Source: Lyophyllum atratum (taxonomy: Eukaryota > Basidiomycota > Agaricomycetes > Agaricales > Lyophyllaceae). Taken from it: a stretch of DNA of 64,000 nt. This document shows positions 23,863 to 35,812 of the stretch, piece by piece; position 1 is the stretch's first letter, and the number at the start of each line of letters is the position of its first letter. The notes below the pieces were generated by a model, which was not told where the DNA came from, searched no databases, and worked only from the letters and a program-made list of their open reading frames with translations. The stretch is taken from assembly GCA_014905825.1 (NCBI GenBank), contig JACGCN010000038.1, positions 124,001-188,000 of the forward strand, in the 5' to 3' direction. The position numbers and the translations under genes are program-made.

Positions 23863-24210
23863 ATGCAGGACCCTCTCTCCCACCTCGCATATTTCGCCGA
23901 AGGCATCGCCGGATATTTGTTCCCCAAGCAACAGCCAGGGACAGTTCCATTCTTCCCCACCTGGCACGGACGAAGTAAGTTGAGCCATTTCAACTACACT
24001 ACTGATGTTGCGGAGAGAGATAATGCCGTCAATACTCGGGGATATGTCTCTGAGGGCATTGCGGGATATGTATATACCGATAAGGCTTGTGGAATTCTTC
24101 CTCTCTATCGTACGTACGCTCCGACATCCTACCATTTTCACACCATGTTGGCTTCTGAGAGAAATAATGCACGACCACCAGGTTGGGCCTATGAGAAAAT
24201 TGCGGCGTAA
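23863..24210 (+). CDS. small protein with DUF5648-like repeats
   Basis: This 115-residue ORF contains two-plus units of the pattern aromatic-His-Phe, (S/T)xxxER, then GY-x-EGIAGY and (V/L)P(L/F)(Y/F). Examples are YFAEGIAGYLFP, HFNYTTDVAERDNAV, GYVSEGIAGYVYT, GILPLYRTYAP and YHFHTMLASERNNAR. This matches the DUF5648 repeat, which is found in bacterial and fungal secreted or lytic proteins, often as a wall- or sugar-associated accessory module. The first unit is truncated at its start. No signal peptide is visible, so an upstream exon is missing or the copy is decayed. It lies just 3' of the small hypothetical gene. Confidence 0.55.
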   Translation: MQDPLSHLAYFAEGIAGYLFPKQQPGTVPFFPTWHGRSKLSHFNYTTDVAERDNAVNTRGYVSEGIAGYVYTDKACGILPLYRTYAPTSYHFHTMLASERNNARPPGWAYEKIAA

Positions 24211-24580
24211 CTCCTCATTTTCTTAATCGCGTTGATAAGATAAATCAAATCCTGCAGGCTTTATGCTCGTGTTCTATTCTTTTAGGACGCCGCATTTCTG
24301 TGAAATTAATCGTCATTTTCGAATGTATACATACTCCTTTTCACTTAGAGTATGGAAACGCCTGTATCCTCGGTGTTTTGAACTCCGTTGCCGTATAATC
24401 CAACTGGTTATTGTTTTTTCTTTGAAAAGACTGAAGCTTCCGATGACGGAACGTTCTGTATCATACATGTTGTATACCTCTCGTATTCCCAGATAAGGAG
24501 AAATGGCGGTTGCTGTGGCGTTGATGGCAAGTTGATGTGCGGCGGGACATCAGATGGACAGATGTTCTAGTCACCGAGAA
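24211..24580. other. intergenic, no feature seen
   Basis: About 370 AT-rich bases between the DUF5648-like ORF and tRNA-Arg. Short ORFs only. Confidence 0.5.
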
Positions 24581-24681
24581 GGCCGTGTGGCGAAATGGCA
24601 TCGCGTCTGACTACGATCTTCTCGCATTGGTTGCAAGTTCAAGTAATCAGGAGATTGCAGGTTCGACCCCTGTCTCGGTCA
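24581..24681 (+). tRNA. tRNA-Arg (anticodon ACG) with intron
   Basis: A cloverleaf can be folded: acceptor GGCCGTG with CTCGGTC, D stem GCGA/TCGC, anticodon stem TCTGA/TCAGG, and T arm GCAGG-TTCGACC-CCTGT, with discriminator A at 24681. The anticodon ACG is at 24613-24615. A 29-base intron (24617-24645) interrupts the anticodon loop one base 3' of the anticodon, the canonical place. One T-T mismatch in the acceptor stem and a G-T pair weaken the fold, so reduced function is possible. Confidence 0.75.
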
Positions 24682-25283
24682 ATTGTTTTGTGTCTTGTAG
24701 CTTTCGACCTTCCGTCACCCTCGCCGCCCCGCGTCTGGCTTCGCTTTTCCCAGTTTCAAGGTCATATAACTATTAAATAATTAGTAACTACAGTCGCGCT
24801 ATTCTCAAGAGCCAGACTTTGTGTTTTGCTTTGGTAATCTGCCCCTCTAGCGTTCGTCTGTTGTATGACGATACATGAAGGCACAATGTAATAATAAATG
24901 CATCAGATGCAGAATACCGGCCTCAGGTAAGACCGAACGATTCCACCCTACATTACGGAAAACCTCTAGATTACACGAGGCTGCTCGTGGGTCGAGCTAT
25001 TTTCAGAATCGAACCCTTGGCTTTTCTATTTTCTATTTCTTTGATTTCTAGCCTTTCAGACGATTTACATCCTGTCGCTGACTTTATGGAAAATCTCAAT
25101 GAAATGGAACTTTTATCAATCATTTTATTGGTTGGTATATATAATCCACAGTCCTCAATACGATACTATACGGGTCAAGTTACTAAAATGGGAGACTAAA
25201 AAGAAACACCCGCTGCCTCTAGATGAACGACGGGATAGCGAAAGGAAGGTTCTCAGTGGCCCATGTTGCGGTAGAAGGAATGT
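24682..25283. other. intergenic, no gene seen
   Basis: About 600 AT-rich bases between tRNA-Arg and the tandem array. No coherent ORF or family match. Confidence 0.5.
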
Positions 25284-26372
25284 GGGTATATATGCACAGG
25301 AGGGCGCACGCCGGTGGCTGTCTTGTGGACGGAAGGCGGGAACAAAGCAAATCCCATGAGGCTGGCAGCGTCGAGTCGGATCCGTAGCAAAAATGGCACA
25401 TCCAACGCCCAATTGGATGGCAGAGAATGAAAGGGTTTGAAACGACGGCACCAAGGCGGTGTGTCGCAGGTATATTTTGCACGCAGGAGGGCGCACGCCG
25501 GTGGCTGTCTTGTGGACGGAAGGCGGGAACAAAGCAAATCCCATGAGGCTGGCAGCGTCGAGTCGGATCCGTAGCAAAAAGGGCACATCCAACACCCAAT
25601 TGGATGGCAGAGAATGAAAGAGTTTGAGACGACGGTACCAAGGCGGAGCATCGTGGGTATAATTGCACACAGGAGGGCGCACGCCGGTGGTTGTCTTGTG
25701 GACGGAAGGCGGGAACGAAAGCTAATCCCTAGGAACTTGAAGCGCCGAGTCGGATCCGTAGCAAAAAAGACACACCCAACGCCCAATTGGATGGTATAGA
25801 AGGGAAAGAGTAGTAACGAAGGCGCCAAGATGGAGCATCGCGGGTATATTTGCACACAGGAGGGCGCACGCCGGGGGGTGTCTTGTGGACGGAAGGCGGG
25901 AACGAAAGCAAATCCCATGAAACTGGCAACGTCGAGTCAGATCCGTAGCAAAAAGGACACATCCAACGCCCAATTGGATGGCAGAGAATGAAAAGGTTTA
26001 GAACGAATACGCCAAGGTAGAGCATCGCGGGTATATATGTCCGCAGGAGGGCGCACGCCGGTAAGTCGGGAACGAAGCAAATCCCGGGGAGACTGAAGCA
26101 GATTGTCGCACCAAGTGGAATGGAAGCCGGGTAGGGTTCGAGTACAAGAAAGGATCGATAGTAACTAAAGGAAACATCCAAGGCCCAATTGGATGGTAGA
26201 GAATGAAGTGTTTGAAGTGTTTGAAGCGAAGACGCTAAGGTAGAGCATCGCGGGTATATTTGTCGCAGGAGGGCGCACACCGGTAAGTTGGGAACGAAGC
26301 AAATCCCAGGAGACTGAAGCAGGTTGTCGCACCAGGTGGGGTGGACGCCGGTGTGGGTTGAGCACGAGAAAT
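25284..26372. repeat. tandem array of ~187-base units
   Basis: The marker AGGAGGGCGCACGCCGG recurs at 25298, 25485, 25671, 25858, 26045 and 26267 (the last with CACACC in place of CACGCC). That is spacings of 187, 186, 187, 187 and 222 bases. Units share further blocks, for example GGATCCGTAGCAAAAA and CCAATTGGATGG, and diverge progressively to the right. The fifth unit carries extra sequence and the sixth is partial. Because most spacings are not multiples of three, the open frames that run through the array on the minus strand shift between units and are not a protein. It looks like a local satellite or minisatellite. Confidence 0.9.
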
Positions 26373-28417
26373 AGATGGCTGGTCTTGAAAACCAAATAGA
26401 AAAGCAACCTTCATGTCAGTGCCAGGCTGGCAGACATGAACCCAGAGAGAAATGACACGGTCAAGGCTCGTCAGCCTCGATACCGTTCTCCTGCAGCTAT
26501 AGGGTGAGCAGTTTCTAATGAACTGGCTAGCACGAGTACGAAGGTCAGTCGGGGGTTGGGGACAGAATCAGATAACTAACCTTTCGCACCTCGCTAAATA
26601 GGAACGGAGGACGTTCTAGGAATCATCGCCCAAATGAACCTAGAGATCGCCATTTGCACTCGTCCTACTACACTTCCTGGTGATACCCAGCGAGCCATGA
26701 TATCGGAGAGGTTTGATGAACAATGACCAAGTCGCCACGACCACACTACTAGAAGGCTGCTTGAAGGACAGTCAGTTCGGCGTTCGAATAACGACAGATA
26801 CGACGACGATTGACCTTGTGCTCCGCTCGGCCAGCCGTGACAAAGCATAGATAAGAGTACGTTGATGTTGGTCTACCGCACAGAGATCTGAAGAACCGAC
26901 AGTGGTCAGCCACATCACTGAGTAGTAAGCAACGACGACGACTAACCTTAGCTTTGAGGCCGGGGATCACAAAAGCAATCTGTCGCATGCTTAGGCGAGA
27001 TGAAGTTCTTTTGAGGCCGACCAGCGGCAGACAGTGAGGGGGGATTTGAGGGAACCGGTAACGAGGAGTGGATGGTAGCTATAGGGTATGAGAGAGTGAA
27101 GGTTGTGATCAAAGGCAGAGAGTCGGCACCACCGTCGGGCTTGCCTAGCAGACAGTACTGGTGGTGACGGTGGTGGTGGAAGGGGGACAAGAAGCGGATT
27201 GAGGATGACTGTGGCTTACCTGGCTATTTATGCGTTGACTCTGACAGCGGCGGCTGACCCAAGGCTGGCCTGATCGATCCCCAAGTCTCAGTCCGAAGAT
27301 ATTGCACATGTATATACCTCAAGGACTCCAATCCGAGAGCGACGCCAGTTGGAGGCGAGTGCGCTGCATTCAAGCCGGGTTCAAGGTTGCACAACGCCAA
27401 ATCGCCTGCCCTGAACAATATATTCATTGCACACGGCGCCAAGCGATCGATTATTCTCAACCACGCTGCCCTAAGGGGCCTTGCACCGGCCTTTGCGTTT
27501 ACGGCTTCCGTCGATGGTACTAAGTTGTGCGGAATCTGGTGCTCAAGAGGGTCATATGAAAAGCCCTCGAGTCTGTTCGCTGCCCAAGGATCCACTTCGC
27601 ATGGACAAGGATTAAACTTGTAGCGAACCAAGACAACTGAAGAGGTTCTTCCAGGCGCAAAGTCCCAGCTATGTATTGGCATGCCATTGAATTCTTACGA
27701 GAGAGCGACTGGCTGGGGACAAGGTGCTGTACAAAAATATCCACGGATGGCAACGCAGGGTTTTAGATCTTGTCGGTCTGACATGGGCTCCTGGAGTAAC
27801 ATCGGGGTGACTTAAAGATGGAGTCCATGAAGACGAGACAGACTATCGCAGGGTCCCGACCACCAGACAACGACTCGGAAGACGAATCGCAGGGTTCACC
27901 AATGACATAGCCTCCACACTCGAGATGCCGCCCACATGTCCTGTGGTATTGTCTAATAAGATTCGCGACTCAGCCTGCGTGGTCCAAGCCATCGAAGGTT
28001 AAGAACCGGAACAGCCCATCTCCTGCAGCAAGGAATATCGAGGAGCCTACGATCGAGAAACTCCACATCCATCTGCATCGGCCACTCAGAAATCTCCTGT
28101 CGCTCCGAATTGGAATAGAACCTCTGTACTCCTACGTGGCCTGGCTTGGAGTGGGGCTTTTGTCGCAGAGTAATCAGAGGAAGTTCATCTTTGCTCTTTC
28201 AATGACCAAAGATTGGTCGCGCGTAAATATACCGTTCTGTGACTGCACTATCACCGTCTCGCAGCTTTCCTCAGGATAACGCTACTATTGTCCTTCGACT
28301 ACCCTCCTTCAGTCGCAGAAAGTTACTGGTCACCGTACTCGCCGGGACTCATCCTCGGCTATATAATTACATTCCATTGTCCACTCCAATACAGAATTCC
28401 CGAACGTCTTTTGCTTC
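26373..28417. other. gene-poor interval, no feature supported
   Basis: About 2 kb with only short overlapping ORFs on both strands. No recognisable protein block, terminal repeats or RNA gene were found. It may contain an old, decayed mobile element or a non-coding transcript. Confidence 0.4.
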
Positions 28418-28945
28418 TTACGCTTTGAATGTGGTAACTCGTCGCATCACCAACCTCTCGCTTCCTGCCTCACTGGTGGACGACACCACCGAGTCCCCAT
28501 CCTCCGCGCGATAAACTGAGATCTTATATCCTCCCCTCGTCTCATCGTCAATGCCAGCTCCCACCCACTTCGCACGGGAATCAGACGCTCCCGGGCCCTG
28601 CTCAGCAGCATACTTCTCTACCGTCACCACCTCCGCGTCCTCCGGGAAACTGCTGAACTCGATCTCCGGGTGCGCCAGGGCCTTGAGACCCATGTACTTC
28701 GTGATATCTGCCATCACGGCCTTGTTGGGCTCGCTCTCGATCGATTGCATGTGCTGTGCGACATCCTGCCACCCTGCGATGATGTATGCAGAGAATGGGT
28801 CGGACACGTCCTGGAAGAGGTGGGCGGGGTATGAGGAGAAGGCGGCTTGGAGGGTGCAGCCCTTTTGGAAGAGTGCCGGGATGGGATCGGTTTGTAGTGT
28901 GTTGGGCTCGATGAGCGCAATGCTCGCGAATTCGATGACGGTCAT
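28418..28945 (-). CDS. dimeric alpha-beta-barrel (ABM/EthD-like) protein
   Basis: A single-exon ORF of 175 residues starting MTVIEFASIALIEPN. The frame is open further upstream but with no conserved content, so the ATG at 28943-28945 was chosen. The order of blocks (ASIALIEP, a helix with FQKGCTLQAAFSSYP, FQDVSDPFSAYIIAGWQDV, then EFSSFPEDAEVVTVEKY) matches a fungal family related to antibiotic-biosynthesis-monooxygenase stress-response barrels. Members are small, dimeric, cofactor-free proteins, mostly of unknown function. The C-terminal 40 residues are more polar and Ser-rich. It stands alone in a gene-poor interval, between the tandem array and the phospholipase C gene. Confidence 0.6.
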   Translation of the reverse strand: MTVIEFASIALIEPNTLQTDPIPALFQKGCTLQAAFSSYPAHLFQDVSDPFSAYIIAGWQDVAQHMQSIESEPNKAVMADITKYMGLKALAHPEIEFSSFPEDAEVVTVEKYAAEQGPGASDSRAKWVGAGIDDETRGGYKISVYRAEDGDSVVSSTSEAGSERLVMRRVTTFKA

Positions 28946-31136
28946 GATATCGAGTGGCTGAGGTCGTTGAGGTCGGAACACCTGCATTAAACATATATAT
29001 ACTTGCGCTCTGAATAAGCCCCACCCCATCTCCGGATGCGAGGGGACCTCTGATGCAGGGAGAGGATCCTTATACAATGTTGAAGGCGCCGTGCAGGTTA
29101 GAGCAAACCTCCGCGGAACGTATTCATAGCCGCCGGTACCGCAAAATCTCCTCCCCATCCGATGCAAGTGGAGCAGCTGCTGTCGTGAACAGCGGCGGTA
29201 GATCAATAGGGGATGTGAATTATATCGCTTCTGCTGTAATGATGCATTGAAGGATGACATTCGTCGCTCATTTTACCTGTGTACCACAGCGGCGGTTGAT
29301 AGAGAGGATGTATGAATATTTGCTTGCTGTATTCGTATTCATCTTTTAGATAGTGTAGAGTTGATAACTTACGAGATTCGTATCATACCCCGCTAGGTAG
29401 GTTTTACCTGCGCCCGTATTCCTCAACATGATAGTATGTCCATGCCGTGTACAATTGGAAGATCAAGATCTAATTAGTCGTCCTATTTCTGAGGGATCGC
29501 AATCTTCATAGTTATACCTATGTAGCCTGACTTGGTAAGGATTCAAGAACAGGGGCTTTGGTCAACATAAGTAATCCGGAGATAGAGAGGTGTTAGGTTC
29601 TTGAAGCGTCAGGCATCAGACTCAAAGCAGGACCTCTCGCGGACCAGTCGGGATTCGCAAGCCGCATCATCTGAGTACCGTACTGGGCGAGATAAGGACG
29701 ATAATCTGGTCATGCAGGCGATGAGGTGTTGAGATCACGAACGGCGAGTGAGATGAACAGGATGAGCGCTGGCAATAGTAACGACCCTTCGAAGACCTTC
29801 TGCGCTACCGGGATTGTAGTGATTGCCAATCGATAACTGGATGCCTATTTCGATCTTGCTGACAGCTTAAGAGCATCCGAAGAGGGTGATGTTCAGGGTC
29901 TTGGCTATTTATGCTCCAGATCAGGCTAAGGAAAAAGTTCGGAGAGAGCGCCATAAGTGTGCGGTGGGTGAAGATCGTGTGCAGTGAGTGAAGGTCGTGT
30001 GCCACGAGCGCAAGATTACCACCCCGCAGTGGGTCGTGGCCGCCTTTTGCCTTGGAGATGACATGAACACGATCATGCTGACAGTCATTCCGAGTCATAC
30101 GCAGGCGAACACCCTGGATGAATGAAGCAATTCTGCCGAAAGGCACGCTGAGGATGATCAAGAAGTTGGTGGGCGCTAAGAGAAGACCTGCCATGGCTGG
30201 CGCCCGCAATGCCGTTTGGCCGCCGTATCGAGGAAGAGAGAGGGTAAGCTGCATTAGCAATGGCACTTGTGGGCGGTTTCCGTTTGATGACGAACGACAT
30301 GGACGATCCTGTCGAAGTCAGAGAAATGATCCAAGACTAGCTTTAGAGTGCCGCGTTGTGGCCATGGATTAAGCAAGAGAGGTCGGAGTTCATTGAGTGC
30401 GTCGATGCGCTGCCCATGGAGGTACTGGCGTTGAAGTGCTGCCATCTGTTCAACGGAAAAGCTTTGTAGCTTGATTTGCCAGTCAACAAGTCCGAGACGG
30501 CCGAGAGGGACGCAGGTCAACCACGTCGATGTCGTTGACGGCAGAGCGTGCTGCTTGAGGTGGTTCCATCACCAATGTCGATCGATCAACGGGTCAGTTG
30601 TCTTCGGTCCTCGCGATATGCCAAACATCGAGCAAGGTCTATGTAAGTACGCGATGGCTGTGGTGCGTGGATCTGCTCTTCGCATAATTGGTTGTCGGCT
30701 AGATAATGCGATGACTTGGATGGAGCTGGATGGAGTCACTGCCACTATGATCACTGATTGCCTTCACAGGCGATAGTGAACCACCGGTGCGGTAGTGGTG
30801 GTCTTGCTGTGATTGCAGCTGATGTCCTGTGGCCCAGAATTTTCATGGAGGTGCGAAATTCGACACGCATATGGTCGAGGCGCCAAATTCTCGTGGGGTG
30901 ACAAGGGCACGTTCGACGATATCTTGGGAGTCAACGGTCATCTGAGTGATGGGACGGTCTGTCAGGGTCGCGAAGGACCTAAGAATATACATGGCAACCA
31001 GCGGTGGAGGCTCGGTTATTCGCGACCGTAGCTTGATTGGGCGTTCTTGACATGACTGCTATAATAACAATTACTGGTCTGCGGGCGGCGTCAACCCCGC
31101 ATTTCTTGCCAGCCTGGCGCCCATAGCTGCTGCAGG
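28946..31136. other. gene-poor interval upstream of phospholipase C
   Basis: About 2.2 kb between two divergent genes. The longest ORF (29805-30266, minus) has no recognisable content. A short run of GTGTGC/GTGAGTGAAG-like direct repeats lies near 29955-30005. No transposon domain or long terminal repeat was seen. The last few hundred bases should contain the phospholipase promoter. Confidence 0.4.
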
Positions 31137-34100
31137 ATGCAATCCACGTCAGAACCGCCAGCACCTTCCGCCCCTCGTCGCATCCTGCGTCGTGCAGGAA
31201 ACCTACTCACGAGCACGGGACAGCCAGCTTTCAAGGAGCTCAGCGACTCGACGGACACGACGATCGTAGAGTCGCCAGCATCACTAGGGCGGACGGTACG
31301 ACTGAGCGCGTCGATCAGGCGCAAGTTCAAGGAGGTCAAAGACGCATCGCTCGGTCGCTCCAAATCAGTGAACATGGGCGGCAAGGTTGACGATGATGGG
31401 GAGTTGAAACGGAGACCTCTTGGGCGGCATGCCCGATCGTTCTCAACAACTGCAGCTCCGACTCCGACACTGACACTGACAGCTCCCAGACTTCATCATT
31501 CCAACACTGCACCATCAGCAACGACGACGGCGAGTACGACGACCACTGCGGCGGTGGCGACTCCCGCGTTGCCTACGAGTGCCCTGCCTTCGGCTCCTGC
31601 TGCGATGGACGACGAAGGGGAGGTGACCGTGCCCCAGCTACTGCAGCAGGGCACGCTCATGACCAAGGTCTCTAGCAAGAAACACAAACGCGCCATCTTT
31701 CGTCTTGATCCGGACATTGGGCAGATTATCTGGGAGGGCAAGCAGCACAGAATAAGTGCATTATTCCCCTATTCCTCTGCCATTACCTCGTCTGACCTAA
31801 CGTCTAGTTCCCATTGAGAACATCAAGGAACTGCGGTCAGGTTCAGACGCGCGTTACTATCGCGAACAGTTCCAGCTCGCGCAGGAATACGAAGACCGCT
31901 GGCTCACCATCATCTATATCCTCGACAGCACGTATAAGACTCTCCACCTCATCGCTGCGACGAAGGATATCTTCCGGATGTGGGACACAACTCTGAGAAA
32001 ACTGCACGCGATCAGGCAAGAACTCATGAGTGGACTGGGCAATATTGAGATGCGGCAGGCGATATGGAGGAAACATTATTGGAAAGGTGTGGACGAAGAG
32101 CGGGATCAGAAGTTGGCATTTGAGGAGGTCGAGAAGCTATGCCGGCGGTTGAACGTCAATTCAAGCTCAGGGGAGTTATTGAGGCTCTTCAAGGTATCTA
32201 TCTATCGTTTCGTACTTATCGCCATTGACGTGAATATCCTTCACAGCAAGCGGATACGCACCAGCATAACTACCTCGACTTCGAGGATTTCCAGCGGTTC
32301 GTCAAGCTCCTCAAGGGCCGCCCCGAGATAGACCGCCTCTATAAAAAGCTACGCGCTCGTGGAGGTGGCTTTTTCGATTTTCACGTATTTGAGAAGTTTA
32401 TGCGCGAAAAGCAGAAGGTGTGACTCCTTTCTCTTCTTCATAATGGAATGCTTACTCCCGGCCAAAGTCCAGCCTCAGCACACATGAACTTCAAGCAATC
32501 TTCGAACGGTATTCGGAGGCTGCTACTCCGGGCTCAACACCTCCGGTCCCCTCTGCAACTCCGTCTGATGATCCAAATGCCACACCCCGGATAATGACGA
32601 CTGAAACATTCACGTCGTTCCTCCTCTCACCCGACAATTCGGCCTTTACGGACCAAAATGGAAGCGTGTGGCAGGATATGACGCGTCCGCTTTCTGATTA
32701 CTACGTGTCCTCGTCGCATAACACGTATCTCGTGGGCCATCAGCTGGTAGGTGTGAGCACGATAGAAGGGTACATCCGAGCCTTGTTGCATAGCTGCAGG
32801 AGCGTCGAATGTAAGTCTCTTCTCATTTGACCCGGCTTTTACTGTCTAAATCGACAAATACCGACTCTGTTCTGTACAGTGGACATTTTCGATGGTGAAA
32901 CGCCCAACGAGCCGCAGATCTTCCATGGGAAGACCTTCACCTCCAAGGTCTCCCTGCGCGAAGTCTGCCACGCGATCCGCAAATACGGATTCGCCGCGTC
33001 GCCGTACCCCATCATCATCTCCGCCGAGGTCCACTGCTCGCTCACTGGACAGGACGCCATCGCCGATATCATGAAAGAGGTCTTCGGTGATGCACTTGTG
33101 CAGACGCCTCATGATGGGCGTGTGGAGCGCCTGCCAAGTCCCGAAGAGCTCAAGGGGCGGATCCTGCTCAAGGTGAGGCGAAGTTTGCGTGCCAAGCTTT
33201 GAGCGTATGCTGATAGTGTCTGTGTTTCTGCAGACGAAAAACTTGTACTTGGTGAGCAGGAAGGATTCGGCGAATGGTGGCACTGGGGAGGGCGATTATG
33301 GATTGACGGAAACGTCGGCGTCGGCATCGTCCTCGACTTCGGACACGGATGCTGTCTTCGAGCAGCAGATGGGGAAACCCATTATGAGGCGGGAGTCTAA
33401 TTCATCAACAACCGTGAAGGGTATGCTTCAATCATTCTTCTGCGCATGTGGCACGGAGCTTACAGCATCTTCGTAGAGTTGAAAGAGGATCTGCTCAAGG
33501 CAGGCTCAACAGTACTACAGCGCGTTAGGAGCGTAGGGAAATCCTCGATACCAAAGGCAAACTCGCTTCAGCCCCAGCCGCAACAACCGCATCCTGTGAA
33601 ACCACGGCACGCGGCATCTCTGCCTACAGGGACGCCCCGGCGAATGTCCTACTCTGGCACCTCTCAGAGCATACTCTCGCCTTCTTACAACGGTCCTGCT
33701 TATCCCAAGTCACCTTCCCCTCTTCCCCTCACACCCACCCCACGCTTCAGCCTTGACTCCAGCACGCCTACACCCGGACCCACCTCCCCTCCCTTCACGC
33801 CGGCCACATCCTCCTTCTCGTCTACCCCTTCGACCGCCAAGCCGAAGATGTCCCTCCGCCTCCTGGCTCTCCTCGTGTACACTGTCGGCGTCAAGTGTCG
33901 CGGTATCAACAAAAAGGAAGTGTATGCGCCAGAGCACATGTTCTCTCTCTCTGAAACAGTCGCGAACCGCATGTTGAAGAGCGGGGGCATGCCGGACCTC
34001 ATCAAGCACTGCAGGACACATCTGGTGCGGGTCTATCCCAAGGGCATGAGGCTCAGTTCAACGAATTATGAGCCGCATCGATATTGGAGTGCTGGCGCAC

Positions 34101-34986
34101 AGTTGGTGGCGATGAATTGGCAGACGTTTGGTTAGTCTTCCTGTGGTCATTATCGCAAAATGTAAGTTTACTGATGATTGTCTCGTAGATCTGGGTTACA
34201 TGATCAACCACGCCATGTTCCAGCGCAATGGGCGGGCAGGCTATGTTCTCAAACCTCCGGCCCTTCTCGGGCCCCATCCTGCCCCAGCGGTCATCCTCCC
34301 TACCACTGGTAGCACGGCGCATACCCACCCGCACAGCGCCACCTCGACACCCACTCCCACTAGCATCGTACCCGCCATCGCTATACCCCCTGTTTCTATA
34401 CCCAAGGATCTTCTTCATAAGCGGACACAGCACCACTTCGACGTGTCCATCATCTCAGCGCAGCAGCTCCCCCGCCCCAAAGACTCCTCCGGCCGGGAGA
34501 TCGTTGATAAGTTCATGGTCGACCCCTTTGTCGAGGTCTCCATTCATGTCCCAGACTGGCCAAGCACCCCGCCCTCCACTTCCGCGAACACTGCAGTCCG
34601 ATCTCCAGCGCCAGCGCCCGCACCGCCTGCGACAGCGGCACGGACGATCTCGTATCGCACGGGCGTGGTGAAGAACAATGGGTTTAACCCTGTGTGGGAG
34701 GAGAAGCTGCGGATTCCGTTTGATTGTGTGGGTGATATGCGGGATCTGGTGTTTGTGAGGTTTGTGGTGAGGACCGGCGAGAAGGAAGATGTGGAGCCGC
34801 TTGCGGTGTATTGTGCGAGTTTGGGCAGTTTGGGAATGGGTATGTTTTTTCTATGTTGTTTAGGTGTGGGTGAAGCTGATGGTTTGCTTTTGTGTAGGGT
34901 ATCGACATCTACCGTTACATGACACGCAGCTGTCGCAGTATTTGTTCTCGACACTGTTCGTCCGCATTGCGATAACGGACTCGTGA
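31137..34986 (+). CDS. PLC1: phosphoinositide-specific phospholipase C, delta type
   Basis: Multi-exon gene whose joined exons show the delta-PLC order. A disordered N-terminus is followed by a PH domain ([31 protein letters not shown]) and EF-hand region ([33 protein letters not shown]). Then comes the catalytic X box. It has the first His in [13 protein letters not shown], the metal ligands in VELDIFDG, the second His in FHGKTFTSK, and Glu in IIISAEVHC. After a long Ser/Pro-rich linker comes the Y box ([46 protein letters not shown]) and a C2 domain ([22 protein letters not shown]). All known catalytic residues are present, so it should hydrolyse PI(4,5)P2 to IP3 and diacylglycerol under calcium control. 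The C-terminus is [10 protein letters not shown]. Confidence 0.93.
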
Positions 34987-35812
34987 CCTCCTTATCCCTA
35001 TCCTCCAAGGCTGCTCGTTCTCGTGTTCGCGATTTTCGTCCGCCTAGACTCTGCCAGCCTTTGTCTTTCCTTGACCCATCACTTCGCTTCTCCATAACTT
35101 ATTCTCTTCTCTCTGTACTTTAATTTTGTGGTTATGTCCCCCCCCCCAATACCTCTGCCGCTACTGCATGCATCATCATCGACTCATTTTGCTTTCGACC
35201 GCTACACCCACCTTGCAATACACCAGTTGATCACGTCAAGTTCGTCAAATTATACCTATCTGCAATATACATACGCGCCCTATCACACTTACTTACACAT
35301 AGATTCGAACTACATGCAATTTTGTAAAAATATATTGTCGTCTTCGCTGTTCTGCTGGCCATCTTAAGTAACCTACCGTATATAGGGCCCTTATAAGTAT
35401 TTCGATCCTTCGCTCAAGTGTTCGAGTTCCTTGTACCCCTCTATCCCTCCAGATCTCTCTCCAACTCTTACAGGTCACGCCTGCGATCGAAGGCTGTGCC
35501 ATTTTTGGACACTGACACCACGCATAGGCCTTGAGGCATCTATTCTTCTTCCGTTTGGCGCCTACGTTCTATAGAACAAGGCCACGCAAGGCCTTGAGGC
35601 TTTCGAGGGCACCAGTAATCTGTCCCTGAGGACCGAGTACCTTTTGACCATAGTGGACCGTTCGTTGGCCCAAGCGGCGAGTCAAGTCGACTACATATAG
35701 GAGGAATACCAGTCACAACAAAGCCCTCATACGAGCGCTTTTCTCCTCTCATTTCATCGCCTTCGCACAGGCGCCTAACCCCTTAATCCTTCCTCGACTT
35801 TACACGTCGATC
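34987..35812. other. intergenic region
   Basis: About 825 bases between two plus-strand genes: phospholipase 3' end and promoter of the next gene. A C-run lies near 35138-35147. A 19-base string at 35363-35381 recurs at 39534-39552. Confidence 0.5.

Noticed and set aside
25155..25918. Overlapping long minus-strand ORFs (up to 221 codons) through the tandem array
   Set aside because: They follow the repeat units, which are mostly 187 bases and so shift frame between units. The same peptide reappears in different frames, which is a by-product of the repeat.
28946..29260. Upstream extension of the alpha-beta-barrel ORF
   Set aside because: The frame is open but begins without ATG support and its composition is unlike the family; the ATG at 28943-28945 starts exactly at the domain.
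29300..31100. Retrotransposon or DNA transposon in the gene-poor interval
   Set aside because: No reverse transcriptase, integrase or transposase block and no terminal repeats could be found by eye.
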